Assembly (NCBI RefSeq): GCF_000710915.1
Contig: NZ_BAUA01000146.1
Span: forward strand, 1 to 51,096
DNA length: 51,096 nt
DNA from: Nocardia brasiliensis IFM 10847
Lineage (GTDB): Bacteria > Actinomycetota > Actinomycetes > Mycobacteriales > Mycobacteriaceae
Direction of reading: 5' to 3'
The notes beneath the pieces are model-generated. The model saw nothing but the letters and a program-made list of their open reading frames with translations. It had not been told where the DNA came from and ran no database searches. The translations under genes and the position numbers were made by a program. Shown here one piece after another: positions 1 through 7,565 of this stretch (positions within the stretch are counted from its first letter, which is position 1; the number at the start of each line of letters is the position of its first letter).

Positions 1-3
1 TTC

Positions 4-36
4 ACGAAAGCCCCCAGCATCGCTGGGGGCTTTCGT
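4..36 (+). terminator. Strong rho-independent terminator of an off-window gene
   Basis: A perfect 15-bp stem (4-18 pairing with 22-36) closes a 3-base loop ATC and is followed by CGTTTT. This is a textbook intrinsic terminator and most likely ends a gene lying to the left of the window. It insulates the secreted-protein gene that follows. Confidence 0.9.
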
Positions 37-156
37 CGTTTTCCGACCCTTCCCACATGCGCCTGTCGGATGCTGTTCTCTCCGTAGTCGATTCGCTGTG
101 GGTTCGCCGCTGTAGCGTGCGTGCTCTCGACGTCGTCCGGCTACGGAGGTTGTGCG

Positions 157-1332
157 GTGTGGGCAAAATTGGTGCGTCTCGGGTTACTGCTGCTGTTCAC
201 CATTTCGCTGCCCGCGCTGCCCGCGCTGCCCGCGCTGCCCGCGCTGCCCGCGCTGCCCGCGCTGCCGGCAGCGCACGCGGACACGGATCTGCCCACCGAG
301 ATATCCGGCGGGACATGGAAATCCGGTCATGTGCAGGGCATCGCGATTGATACCCGCAAGGGCTTCATGTACTTCTCGTTCACCGATCTGCTGGTGAAAA
401 CAGATCTGAACGGCGCGGTGATCGGTACGGTGACGGGATTCACCGGTCACCTCGGTGATCTGGCGTTCGACGAACGGGACGGCCGGGTTTACGGCTCCCT
501 CGAATACAAGGCCGCTTCCGCGTTCTATATCGCGATCATCGACGTCGACCGGATCGATCAGCAGAACATGGACGCCGAAGCCACGGGCATCGTCAGCACC
601 GTGTATCTGCGGGAAGTGGTGGCCGACTACACCGCTGACATGAACGGTGACGGAAAGTTCGACGGTGACGTCGCCGCGACCGCGGATCACCGGTACGGGT
701 GCAGCGGCATCGACGGTGTGGCGTTCGGTCCCGCGTTCGGCAGTCGCGACGGTGCGCCGAAACTCACTGTCGCCTACGGGATCTACTCCAACAACGGTCG
801 CACCGACAACGACTATCAGGTGCTCCTGCAGTACGACACCGCGAACTGGCGTGCGTACGAGCGCCCGCTCACCCAGCGTGCCCCGCACACCAGCGGGCCG
901 CAGACGCCGGACGGAAAGTTCTTCGTCCGCACCGGCAACACCACCTACGGCGTGCAGAACCTCGAATTCGACGGCCACACCGGAAACTGGTTCCTCGCCG
1001 TGTATCCCGGCAAGAAGCCGCAGTTCCCGAACTACCCGTTCTTCATCATCGAGGCCGGTGCTCAGCCGCAACGCCAGGACCTCGCCGGCCAGCCACAACC
1101 CGAACAAGGGTCCGTGCTCCCCTTGGCACCAGGCGGCCTACAGGACGAACGATCGGGCACCCGCGGCTGGAAGTTCACGGCACCCTACGGTCTGATCGCC
1201 CTCGGCGACGGCCGCTACTACGTAGCGACCTCGAGCACCTCGAAATCCGACGGCACCACATACCAGTCCGGCGTCGCCCATCTGTTCCACTGGACCGGAA
1301 ACACTCCGACACCGTTCGAGAAGATCGGTTGA
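157..1332 (+). CDS. Secreted protein with (LPA)n repeat in the signal peptide, putative beta-propeller
   Basis: An exported protein of 391 aa, function unknown. I chose the GTG at 157 because GGAGGT at 145-150 sits six bases upstream; an upstream GTG at 121 lacks such a site. The N-terminus has a basic start, a leucine-rich core and then six perfect LPA units before a likely cleavage after AHA (about residue 46). The mature part has recurring short beta-type segments (VQGIAIDTRKGFMYFS; LGDLAFDERDGRVYGS) as in propeller-like extracellular proteins, and an EF-hand-like DMNGDGKFDGD loop that may bind calcium. No catalytic motif is recognised. It stands alone, between a terminator and a large hairpin element. 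Confidence 0.8.
   Translation: MWAKLVRLGLLLLFTISLPALPALPALPALPALPALPAAHADTDLPTEISGGTWKSGHVQGIAIDTRKGFMYFSFTDLLVKTDLNGAVIGTVTGFTGHLGDLAFDERDGRVYGSLEYKAASAFYIAIIDVDRIDQQNMDAEATGIVSTVYLREVVADYTADMNGDGKFDGDVAATADHRYGCSGIDGVAFGPAFGSRDGAPKLTVAYGIYSNNGRTDNDYQVLLQYDTANWRAYERPLTQRAPHTSGPQTPDGKFFVRTGNTTYGVQNLEFDGHTGNWFLAVYPGKKPQFPNYPFFIIEAGAQPQRQDLAGQPQPEQGSVLPLAPGGLQDERSGTRGWKFTAPYGLIALGDGRYYVATSSTSKSDGTTYQSGVAHLFHWTGNTPTPFEKIG
211..264 (+). repeat. Six perfect tandem 9-bp repeats (CCCGCGCTG)
   Basis: Six uninterrupted identical copies of CCCGCGCTG run from 211 to 264 and encode Pro-Ala-Leu units inside the signal peptide of the secreted protein. The unit is a multiple of three, so copy-number change would lengthen or shorten the signal peptide without a frameshift. 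Confidence 0.95.
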
Positions 1333-1341
1333 GCACTGCCG

Positions 1342-1446
1342 CGCACTTCTCGTCACCCCGCGCACTTCTCGTCACCCCGCGTGCGTGTCAGTCGACCGAC
1401 ACGCACGCGGGACGCTGAAACGTGCGCGGGACGCTGAACGCTGCGA
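1342..1446. repeat. Nested hairpin flanked by two 19-bp direct repeats
   Basis: The centre is a perfect 14-bp stem (1376-1389 with 1398-1411) around an 8-base loop. To its left CGCACTTCTCGTCACCCCG is repeated twice in tandem (1342-1360, 1361-1379). To its right GCGGGACGCTGAA recurs with the same 19-bp period (1407-1419, 1426-1438). The flanks are themselves imperfect inverted copies of each other, for example 1357-1365 pairs fully with 1422-1430. The whole could fold into one long imperfect hairpin just after the stop at 1332. It may act as a terminator or be a dispersed intergenic element; which one cannot be decided from one copy. Confidence 0.8.
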
Positions 1447-1606
1447 GATGCGGTCCGGTGTCGCTCACCTGTACGGGGGCCGAGTGCGCTCCGGCGTTGT
1501 TCGAGAAGGGCGAAGGGTAGCGATGCGGCGCGTGTCGCTGGGTGGCGTGCCACGATGGGACGGCATCGGTCTCGGAAGGGCCGAGCATCGGCCTCGAGGA
1601 GGGCGC

Positions 1607-2251
1607 GTGTCGGACAGCCGTGCAGAGGATCCGTTCGGGGGGCGTGCGCCGACCAGCCACGAGCGGATGACCGGCTTACCCTGGGACGCTTCGTATCATG
1701 ACGGCCCCGCACCCTGGGACATCGGCGGTCCGCAGCCCGCGATCGTGCAGGTCGCCGCGTCCGGCGGATTCACCGGGGCAGTACTCGACGCCGGTTGCGG
1801 CTCCGGAGAGAACGCCCTGCACCTCGCCGCGCTGGGCCTATCGGTGCTGGGAGTCGATGTCGCCGAAACAGCTTTGGCCATTGCCCGCGCGAAGGCCGCT
1901 GCCCGTGGACTCGCCGTCGAGTTCACCATGGCCGACGCATTCGAGCTGAGCCGCCTCGGGCGCATGTTCGACACCGTACTCGACAGCGGAATGTTCCACA
2001 CCTGCGACGCCGACGAACAGCTCCGCTACGCAGACAGCGTCGCCTCGGTGACCAACCCCGGCGGCACCCTCTACATCCTCTGCTTCAGCAACACCGGCCC
2101 CGACCCCGGCCCCCACCCCATCAGCCAGCAAGCCCTCACCGCCGCATTCGCCACCAACTGGGCCATCACCGCAATCGCCCCCACCCGAATCCACACCACC
2201 TTCCACCCCACCGGCGCCCCCGCCTGGCTAGCCACCCTCCACCGAACCTGA
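1607..2251 (+). CDS. Class I SAM-dependent methyltransferase
   Basis: A 214-aa soluble methyltransferase of the Methyltransf_25/TehB-like type; the substrate is unknown. The GTG at 1607 is preceded by GAGGAGGG (1596-1603), which decides the start over more upstream in-frame codons that would add about 74 poorly conserved residues. Visible motifs are motif I DAGCGSGEN (SAM-binding glycine loop), LGVDVAETAL for the adenosine-binding acidic position, a post-II motif MADAFE, and DSGMFHTC as motif IV region. The length fits the family. It is monocistronic and followed by 254 bp without a recognisable gene. Confidence 0.85.
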   Translation: MSDSRAEDPFGGRAPTSHERMTGLPWDASYHDGPAPWDIGGPQPAIVQVAASGGFTGAVLDAGCGSGENALHLAALGLSVLGVDVAETALAIARAKAAARGLAVEFTMADAFELSRLGRMFDTVLDSGMFHTCDADEQLRYADSVASVTNPGGTLYILCFSNTGPDPGPHPISQQALTAAFATNWAITAIAPTRIHTTFHPTGAPAWLATLHRT

Positions 2252-2505
2252 CCAATCCCCACCCCACATCCCAGCCGCAGAGGTGCCTTCCAAACGGTGC
2301 GCACGCTCTGTGCTCACTGCGCCGGGCGGTCCTCGAGGTCGTCGTGATAGACCTCGTCTTCAGGCTCGCGGCCACCTCGCCGCACGGCCGTACGCGGAAC
2401 CACTGCTTTCATCGGGACGTCGGGACAACTCCCGGAGAAGGCGCCACCTTCGTCGTCCTCACCGGAGACGCCGGGCCGGGTTCCGGGTCGTCCGGAGGCG
2501 AGGGG

Positions 2506-3375
2506 TCAAAGGACCGCGAGGGTGGTGGTCAGGTGGCGGGCGGCTTCGGTTACGGCTGAGATGTATTCGTCGCGTTCGGGTTTCGTGGTGGAGGGTTGGA
2601 GGGGGCCTAGTTGGACTTCGTGAGTGGCGGTGCCGGCGGGGTCGAAGACGGGGGCGGCGAGGTAGCTGAGGGGGAGGGGGCCGGGGGAGTCGAGTTCGGG
2701 CTGGGTGAAGGGGCGCGCGGTGAGTTCGGCCAGTTGGCGCAGGGCGCGGGCGCGCAGATGCGGTTGCAGGAGTTCGGTGCCGACGGCACCGAGCAGGTCG
2801 GCGAGGAGGTCGACCAAGCCCGCGTCGTCGGCGCGGGGACGGAAGACGGCGACGCCGCGGGCGCGGACGAGGGTGAGCAGTGCGCCCGCCGTGCGCCGGT
2901 CGGCGCCGGTGGCGGTGCGGATCCAGGCGTTCTGTTCGGCGGCCGGACGCCACGGCATGACGCTGGCGCCGGCCGGGAATTGCAGTGGAATGCGGTGTCC
3001 GACCGGGATTCCGGGGACGACGCGGGTGCGTCCGTGCCGGATGTCGAGGACGGTGAGCCGATCGGGTTCGATGCGGCTGAAGGTGGCGCCGAATCCGGTG
3101 CGGGCGGCGAGTGCGGCGAGTACCTCGCCGACGCCGGGCGGTAGTGCGGCACTGGACAATCCGGCCAGTTCCGGGCCGATGGTGTAGCCGCGCTGCGGGT
3201 CTCGGCGCACCCAGCCTGCTGCGGCGAGTTCGCTGAGGATCGCGGTCGCGGTGGCTCTGGCGATGCCGAGGCGTTCGGCGATGCCCGCGACACCGATCGG
3301 TTCGTTCGCGGTGGTGAGCAGCGAGACGATGTCGACGACCCGGCGGGTCGGCGGCGACGCGGACCGTTCCGGCAT
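2506..3375 (-). CDS. IclR-family transcriptional regulator
   Basis: A 289-aa regulator with an N-terminal winged helix (about residues 10-70; RVVDIVSLLTTANEPIGVAGIAERLGI region) followed by an IclR effector-binding domain. The ATG at 3375 follows AAGAGG at a good distance. It is divergent from the SDR at 3501, and the 125-bp gap holds a strong palindromic operator, so the likely targets are itself and the SDR/DapB-like pair. The ligand is unknown. Family members usually bind small organic acids made by the pathway they control; that is family knowledge, not seen here. Confidence 0.85.
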   Translation of the reverse strand: MPERSASPPTRRVVDIVSLLTTANEPIGVAGIAERLGIARATATAILSELAAAGWVRRDPQRGYTIGPELAGLSSAALPPGVGEVLAALAARTGFGATFSRIEPDRLTVLDIRHGRTRVVPGIPVGHRIPLQFPAGASVMPWRPAAEQNAWIRTATGADRRTAGALLTLVRARGVAVFRPRADDAGLVDLLADLLGAVGTELLQPHLRARALRQLAELTARPFTQPELDSPGPLPLSYLAAPVFDPAGTATHEVQLGPLQPSTTKPERDEYISAVTEAARHLTTTLAVL

Positions 3376-3416
3376 GACGGGACCTCTTGTTTCTGCTCGG
3401 GTGGGCAACCTACGAT

Positions 3417-3456
3417 GTGTCGAATATTAGATCACCGAGCGTCGAATATTCGACAC
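3417..3456. promoter_or_regulatory. Candidate IclR operator, AATATT-centred double site
   Basis: GTGTCGAATATT (3417-3428) and its exact inverted copy AATATTCGACAC (3445-3456) form 12-bp arms. The right copy is itself inside the perfect 14-bp palindrome GTCGAATATTCGAC (3441-3454), and the left copy GTCGAATATTAGA starts 22 bp earlier, two helical turns away. It lies in the divergent region between the IclR gene and the SDR gene. A role as the IclR binding site is inferred from position and symmetry. Confidence 0.75.
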
Positions 3457-3500
3457 TCGTGGATTTCGGCGGGGACGACCCCGCATCGGATGGAGCGCGA

Positions 3501-4292
3501 ATGATCCTGGATCGGTTCCGGATAGACGGACAGGTCGCCATCGTGACCGGCGCCGGCCGCGGCCTGGGTGCGGCGATCGCACTGGCCTTCGCCGAGGCGG
3601 GTGCGGATGTGGTGATCGCGGCCCGCACGAAGAGCCAGTTGGACGAGGTGGCCGAGCGGGTGGCCGCGACGGGACGGCAGGCGCATGTCGTCCCGGCCGA
3701 CCTGAGCGATCTCGACACCACCGCGGCGTTGGCGGCAACTGCGGTGGAACGTTTCGGCAGGCTGGATATCGTGGTGAACAATGTGGGCGGCGCGATGCCG
3801 TGCACACTGCTCGATACGACGCCGCAGGCCCTGGTCGACGCGTTCAATTTCAACGTCACCAACGCGCACGCACTGGTGTGCGCCGCGGTCCCGCGCATGC
3901 TGGAGACCGCGGGCGGCGGTTCGATTCTCAACATCACCTCCACCATGGGCAGGCTGCCCGGCCGCGCGTTCGCCGCCTACGGCACCGCCAAGGCGGCGCT
4001 GGCCCATTACACGAAACTTGCCGCGCTGGACCTGAACCCGCGCATCCGCGTGAATGCCATTGCGCCCGGCTCGATTCTGACCTCCGCGTTGGAGATCGTC
4101 GCAGGCAACGAGGCGATGCGTACCGAACTGGAGACCAAGACGCCGCTGCAACGAATCGGTGACCCCGAGGACATCGCCGCGGCCGCCCTGTATCTGGTGT
4201 CTCCCGCGGGCAAATATCTCACCGGCAAGGTCATCGAACCCGACGGTGGTTTGATCATCCCGAACCTCCATCTCCCGATTCCGGATCTGTGA
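3501..4292 (+). CDS. SDR-family oxidoreductase
   Basis: A classical short-chain dehydrogenase of 263 aa using NAD(P)H. The ATG at 3501 follows GGAG (3492-3495). It shows the TGAGRGLG nucleotide-binding loop near residue 15, the NNVGG motif, the catalytic serine region ILNITSTMG and YGTAK (Tyr and Lys of the active site). The C-terminus GGLIIPN is usual for the family. One base separates it from the DapB-like gene, with which it is surely cotranscribed under the neighbouring IclR. Substrate unknown. It is probably not part of the fucose set, which has its own better-matching SDR at 6587-7354. Confidence 0.85.
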   Translation: MILDRFRIDGQVAIVTGAGRGLGAAIALAFAEAGADVVIAARTKSQLDEVAERVAATGRQAHVVPADLSDLDTTAALAATAVERFGRLDIVVNNVGGAMPCTLLDTTPQALVDAFNFNVTNAHALVCAAVPRMLETAGGGSILNITSTMGRLPGRAFAAYGTAKAALAHYTKLAALDLNPRIRVNAIAPGSILTSALEIVAGNEAMRTELETKTPLQRIGDPEDIAAAALYLVSPAGKYLTGKVIEPDGGLIIPNLHLPIPDL

Positions 4293-4293
4293 C

Positions 4294-5376
4294 ATGACTT
4301 ATCGCGTAGTGCAGTGGGGTACAGGCAACGTCGGCCGGCACGCGCTGGCCGGTGTGATCGCCAATCCCGATGTGGAATTGACCGGCGTGTGGGTGTCCGG
4401 TGCGGCGAAGGCGGGCGTGGACGCGGGAACGCTGGCCGGGCTGGAACATTCGGTGGGGGTGCCGGCGACGACCGACGCGGACGCGTTGCTGGCCACCCGG
4501 CCGGACTGCGTCGTCTACTGTTCGATGACCGACAACCGCCTGTTCGAGGCTGTGCAGGACCTGCAGCGGATTCTCCGCGCGGGCGTCAATGTCGTCGCGT
4601 GCGCACCGGTGTTGTTCCAGTACCCGTACGGCGTGGTCCCCGACGAACTGTTGAAGCCGGTGCAAGAGGCTGCGGCGCAGGGCAATTCGACCCTCTGGGT
4701 GAACGGCATCGATCCGGGTTTCGCCAACGATCTGGTGCCGTTGGCCTTGGCGGGCACCTGCCTGCGCATCGATCAGCTGCGCTGTATCGAGATCGTCGAC
4801 TACGCCAGCTACGACAATCGTGAAGTCATGTTCGACATCATGGGTTTCGGCAAACCGCTCGACGATATCCCGATGTTGTTGCAGCCCGGCGTTTTGTCGC
4901 TCGCGTGGGGCGGTGTGGTCCGCCAGCTGGCCGCGGGCATCGGCGTCGAACTCGACGCCGTCACCGAGACCTACGAGCGTGTGCCTGCGCCGCATGCCTT
5001 CGATATCGTCACCGGCCATATCCCCGAAGGTTCAGCTGCCGCACTGCGTTTCGAGGTGCGCGGCATGGTCGGCGACACCCCGGTCACCGTGCTCGAACAC
5101 ATCACCCGGCTGCACCCCGACCTCTGCCCCGACTGGCCGCAGCCGGCGCACCGGGAGGGCTCGTATCGGGTGGAACTGACGGGCGAGCCGAGTTACGCCT
5201 TGGACCTGGTCACCTCGAGCCGCAACGGCGACCACAATTACGCCACCCTGGTGGCCACCGCCATGCGTATCGTCAACGCGATCCCGGCGGTGGTGCAGGC
5301 GCCCGCGGGCATCATGACCGCACTGGACCTGCCGCTGATCACGGCACCGGCCCAGCGTCATTCGCGGGAGCGATAG
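4294..5376 (+). CDS. DapB-like NAD(P)H-dependent oxidoreductase
   Basis: A 360-aa protein with an N-terminal Rossmann fold of the dihydrodipicolinate-reductase type (VVQWGTGNVGRHAL, glycine loop near residue 9) and a longer C-terminal domain than true DapB. This family is common in mycobacteria and nocardiae and is usually annotated only as dihydrodipicolinate reductase N-terminal domain protein; some relatives are 2,4-diaminopentanoate dehydrogenases. The start ATG lies one base after the SDR stop, so translation is probably coupled. Its last 19 bases overlap the 3' end of the convergent lldD gene. Confidence 0.75.
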   Translation: MTYRVVQWGTGNVGRHALAGVIANPDVELTGVWVSGAAKAGVDAGTLAGLEHSVGVPATTDADALLATRPDCVVYCSMTDNRLFEAVQDLQRILRAGVNVVACAPVLFQYPYGVVPDELLKPVQEAAAQGNSTLWVNGIDPGFANDLVPLALAGTCLRIDQLRCIEIVDYASYDNREVMFDIMGFGKPLDDIPMLLQPGVLSLAWGGVVRQLAAGIGVELDAVTETYERVPAPHAFDIVTGHIPEGSAAALRFEVRGMVGDTPVTVLEHITRLHPDLCPDWPQPAHREGSYRVELTGEPSYALDLVTSSRNGDHNYATLVATAMRIVNAIPAVVQAPAGIMTALDLPLITAPAQRHSRER

Positions 5377-6590
5377 CGTTCGAGCAGCCGGACGTGCGAC
5401 GGCTCGAGTTCCTCGATGCTGGCCACGCCCAGGAGTTTCAGTGTCCGCGACACCTGGGTGCGCAGGATGTCGATGGCGCGGTCCACGCCGGGTTCGCCCC
5501 CGGCCATGAGTCCGTAGAGGTAGGCGCGCCCGATCAGGGTGAAGCGGGCGCCGAGCGCGAGGGCCGCGACGATATCGGCGCCGTGCATGATGCCGGTGTC
5601 GAGGTGGATCTCCATGTCGTCGCCCACCTCGCGGACCACCGAGGGCAGCAGATGCAGCGGCACCGGCGCGCGATCGAGTTGCCGCCCACCGTGATTGGAC
5701 AGCACGATGCCGTCGGCGCCGAGACCTGCGAGTCGTTTCGCGTCGTCGACGGTCTGCACGCCCTTGACCAGTAGCCGTCCGGGCCATTGCTGCCGGAGCC
5801 AGGCGAGGTCGTCGAAGGTGACGGTGGGGTCGAACATCGAGTCGAGGAGTTCGGCGACGGTGCCCGACCAGCGGTCCAGCGAGGCGAAGGACAACGGTTC
5901 GGTGGTGAGGAAATCCCACCACCACCATGGGCGGCGCAGCGCGTCGAGCGCGCCGGACAGGGTGATCGAGGGCGGCACCGTCATTCCGTTGCGCACATCC
6001 CGCAGTCTGGCGCCCGCGACCGGCACGTCGACGGTGACGACGAGGGTGTCGAAGCCGGCCTGCGCGGCGCGTTCGACCAGCGCGATGGACCGGTTCCGAT
6101 CGGTCCACATGTAGAGCTGGAACCAATTGCGCGCGTCGGGACCGGTCGATGCCGCGACGTCCTCGATGGCGGTGGTGCCCATGGTGGACAACGTGAACGG
6201 AATTCCCGCTCGCTCGGCGGCCCGCGCTCCGGCCGCCTCGCCGGCTGTGTGCATCATCCGGGTGAATCCGGTGGGCGCGATGCCGAACGGCAGCGCGGCG
6301 GTGCGTCCGAGTACCTGCACCGAGGTATCGGCGGAGCTGACGTCGCGCAGGATGGTGGGCCGGAACTCGAGGTCCGCGAACGCTTCTCGGGCCCGGTCGA
6401 GACTGATCTCGGCGTCGGCGGCGCCGTCGGTGTAGTCGAAGGCGACCTTGGGGGTGCGCTTGCGGGCCAGCTCACGTAGATCCCAGATCGTCTGGGCGCG
6501 CGCGAGTTTGCGTGCACGACCACCGAACGGGCGCTCGAATTTCAGCAGTGGCGCGAGTTCCCTGGGCCGCGGCAGCCTGCGCGCGGTCAT
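5358..6590 (-). CDS. lldD: LldD2-type FMN-dependent L-lactate dehydrogenase
   Basis: A 410-aa alpha-hydroxyacid dehydrogenase that oxidises L-lactate to pyruvate with FMN. It matches the M. tuberculosis LldD2 pattern throughout: RTPKVAFDYTDGAAD, LPFGIAPTGFTRMMHT, NWFQLYMW, LLVKGVQT, the active-site SNHGGRQLD (catalytic His and Arg) and LIGRAYLYGLMAGGE. The ATG at 6590 overlaps the stop of the upstream SDR (ATGA), so the two are translationally coupled. In the oxidative L-fucose pathway the last cleavage releases pyruvate plus L-lactate, which makes this the salvage step. An assignment as mycofactocin MftD was considered, but no mft genes are nearby. Confidence 0.9.
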   Translation of the reverse strand: MTARRLPRPRELAPLLKFERPFGGRARKLARAQTIWDLRELARKRTPKVAFDYTDGAADAEISLDRAREAFADLEFRPTILRDVSSADTSVQVLGRTAALPFGIAPTGFTRMMHTAGEAAGARAAERAGIPFTLSTMGTTAIEDVAASTGPDARNWFQLYMWTDRNRSIALVERAAQAGFDTLVVTVDVPVAGARLRDVRNGMTVPPSITLSGALDALRRPWWWWDFLTTEPLSFASLDRWSGTVAELLDSMFDPTVTFDDLAWLRQQWPGRLLVKGVQTVDDAKRLAGLGADGIVLSNHGGRQLDRAPVPLHLLPSVVREVGDDMEIHLDTGIMHGADIVAALALGARFTLIGRAYLYGLMAGGEPGVDRAIDILRTQVSRTLKLLGVASIEELEPSHVRLLERYRSRE

Positions 6591-7354
6591 CGCGTGGCGG
6601 CGCGTAGCCGCAGCGAGTGCATACCGGCGTCGACCTCGAGCATGGTGCCGGTGATGGAGGCTGCCCCGGGCCCGGCCAGGAAGGCGACGGCGGCGGCCAC
6701 CTCCTCGGCCGTGACCAGCCGTCCGTGCGGTTGCCGGGCGCGCAGCGCGGTGAGCTCGGCCGCGGGATCCGCACTGGCCGCGAGAAGCCGCTGCACCCAC
6801 GGTGTGTCGACGGTGCCGGGGTTGACGCAGTTGACCCGGATGCCCTCGCCGACGTGGTCGGCGGCCATGGCGCGGGTGAGCGAGAGGATCGCGCCCTTGC
6901 TCGCGCCGTAGGCGGCCCGGTTGGGCAGTCCGGTGGTCGCCGCGATCGAGCAGGTGTGCACGATCGCGGCCGAGGGCGACCGGCGCAGATGGGGGAGCGC
7001 CGCGCGGGAAACGCGCACCGCACCGAAAACATTGACCTCGAACAGATTTCGCCATTCGTCGTCGCTGTTGTCTTCGATCGTGCCCTGCGCGCCGATACCG
7101 GCGTTGTTGACGACGATATCGAGGCGGCCGAACGTTTCGTGCACCCGTGCGACAGCGTCGCGCACCGACGCGTCGTCGACCACATCGCAGTACAGGTTGA
7201 TGCCCCCGGACGGCGGAACGTCACCTGGGTCCCGATCGAGCACCGCGACTCGCGCGCCCGCCGCCGCGAGCGTGTCGGCGATGGCCTTTCCGATCCCGGA
7301 CGCACCGCCGGTGACCACGGCTACCAGTCCGTCGAACTCGTCGTGCGACGACAT
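6587..7354 (-). CDS. SDR, probable 2-keto-3-deoxy-L-fuconate dehydrogenase
   Basis: A 255-aa short-chain dehydrogenase with TGGASGIG, NNAGIG, the CSIAAT serine region and YGASK. The ATG at 7354 follows GAGGGG. The family and position fit oxidation of 2-keto-3-deoxy-L-fuconate to 2,4-diketo-3-deoxy-L-fuconate with NAD+, the fourth step of the oxidative fucose route. It is divergent from fucD and coupled by ATGA to lldD. A 7-bp hairpin (7370-7376 with 7383-7389) lies just before its ribosome binding site. The substrate is inferred from the gene neighbourhood and from similarity to SDRs in known fuconate clusters. Confidence 0.8.
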   Translation of the reverse strand: MSSHDEFDGLVAVVTGGASGIGKAIADTLAAAGARVAVLDRDPGDVPPSGGINLYCDVVDDASVRDAVARVHETFGRLDIVVNNAGIGAQGTIEDNSDDEWRNLFEVNVFGAVRVSRAALPHLRRSPSAAIVHTCSIAATTGLPNRAAYGASKGAILSLTRAMAADHVGEGIRVNCVNPGTVDTPWVQRLLAASADPAAELTALRARQPHGRLVTAEEVAAAVAFLAGPGAASITGTMLEVDAGMHSLRLRAATR

Positions 7355-7500
7355 ACCGACCCCTCGCTCTCGCCTCGCCCCCGAGGCGATGGCACGCCTC
7401 GAACAGGTCCGATGTTTACCCCTGGCGAACATAACACCGATCGCGCCGGAACGCGCCAGATTGCCACGGATAAACCAGGATTGACGAATACTCACACCCC

Positions 7501-7528
7501 TTGCGTCGGAAGACATCCGATGTATAGT
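7501..7528 (+). promoter_or_regulatory. Promoter of the fucD-transporter operon with overlapping operator
   Basis: TTGCGT at 7501-7506 and TATAGT at 7523-7528, 16 bp apart, make a good sigma-70-type promoter 38 bp upstream of the fucD start. The palindrome ACATC-C-GATGT occupies 7513-7523, between the two elements, where a bound repressor would block polymerase. Confidence 0.65.
7513..7523. promoter_or_regulatory. Candidate GntR (FCD) operator, copy 1
   Basis: An 11-bp palindrome ACATC-C-GATGT in the spacer of the fucD promoter. The same 11 bases recur at 14283-14293 beside the FCD-type GntR gene of the cluster. Two exact copies in the same gene cluster are unlikely by chance. Confidence 0.6.
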
Positions 7529-7565
7529 CGTGACCCAGATCACTTTCTGGAACGAGGATCATCCC

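Noticed and set aside
184..1107. Long minus-strand reading frame opposite the secreted protein
   Set aside because: It is the antisense shadow of the GC-rich gene and of its repeat. It has no ribosome site, and the plus strand has a signal peptide and a clear ribosome site.
1342..1446. CRISPR array
   Set aside because: Only two copies of each repeat, directly adjacent and with no unique spacers of constant size; no cas genes in the window.
2283..2669. Plus-strand frame after the methyltransferase
   Set aside because: Arg-rich low-complexity translation overlapping the IclR gene antisense, with no ribosome site.
5358..6590. Mycofactocin system (LldD as MftD)
   Set aside because: No mftA, mftB, mftC, mftE or mftF genes nearby. 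The sequence follows LldD2, and the fucose pathway explains its presence.
7370..7389. Riboswitch upstream of the keto-deoxy-fuconate SDR
   Set aside because: Only a single 7-bp hairpin is seen, too small for a known riboswitch class.
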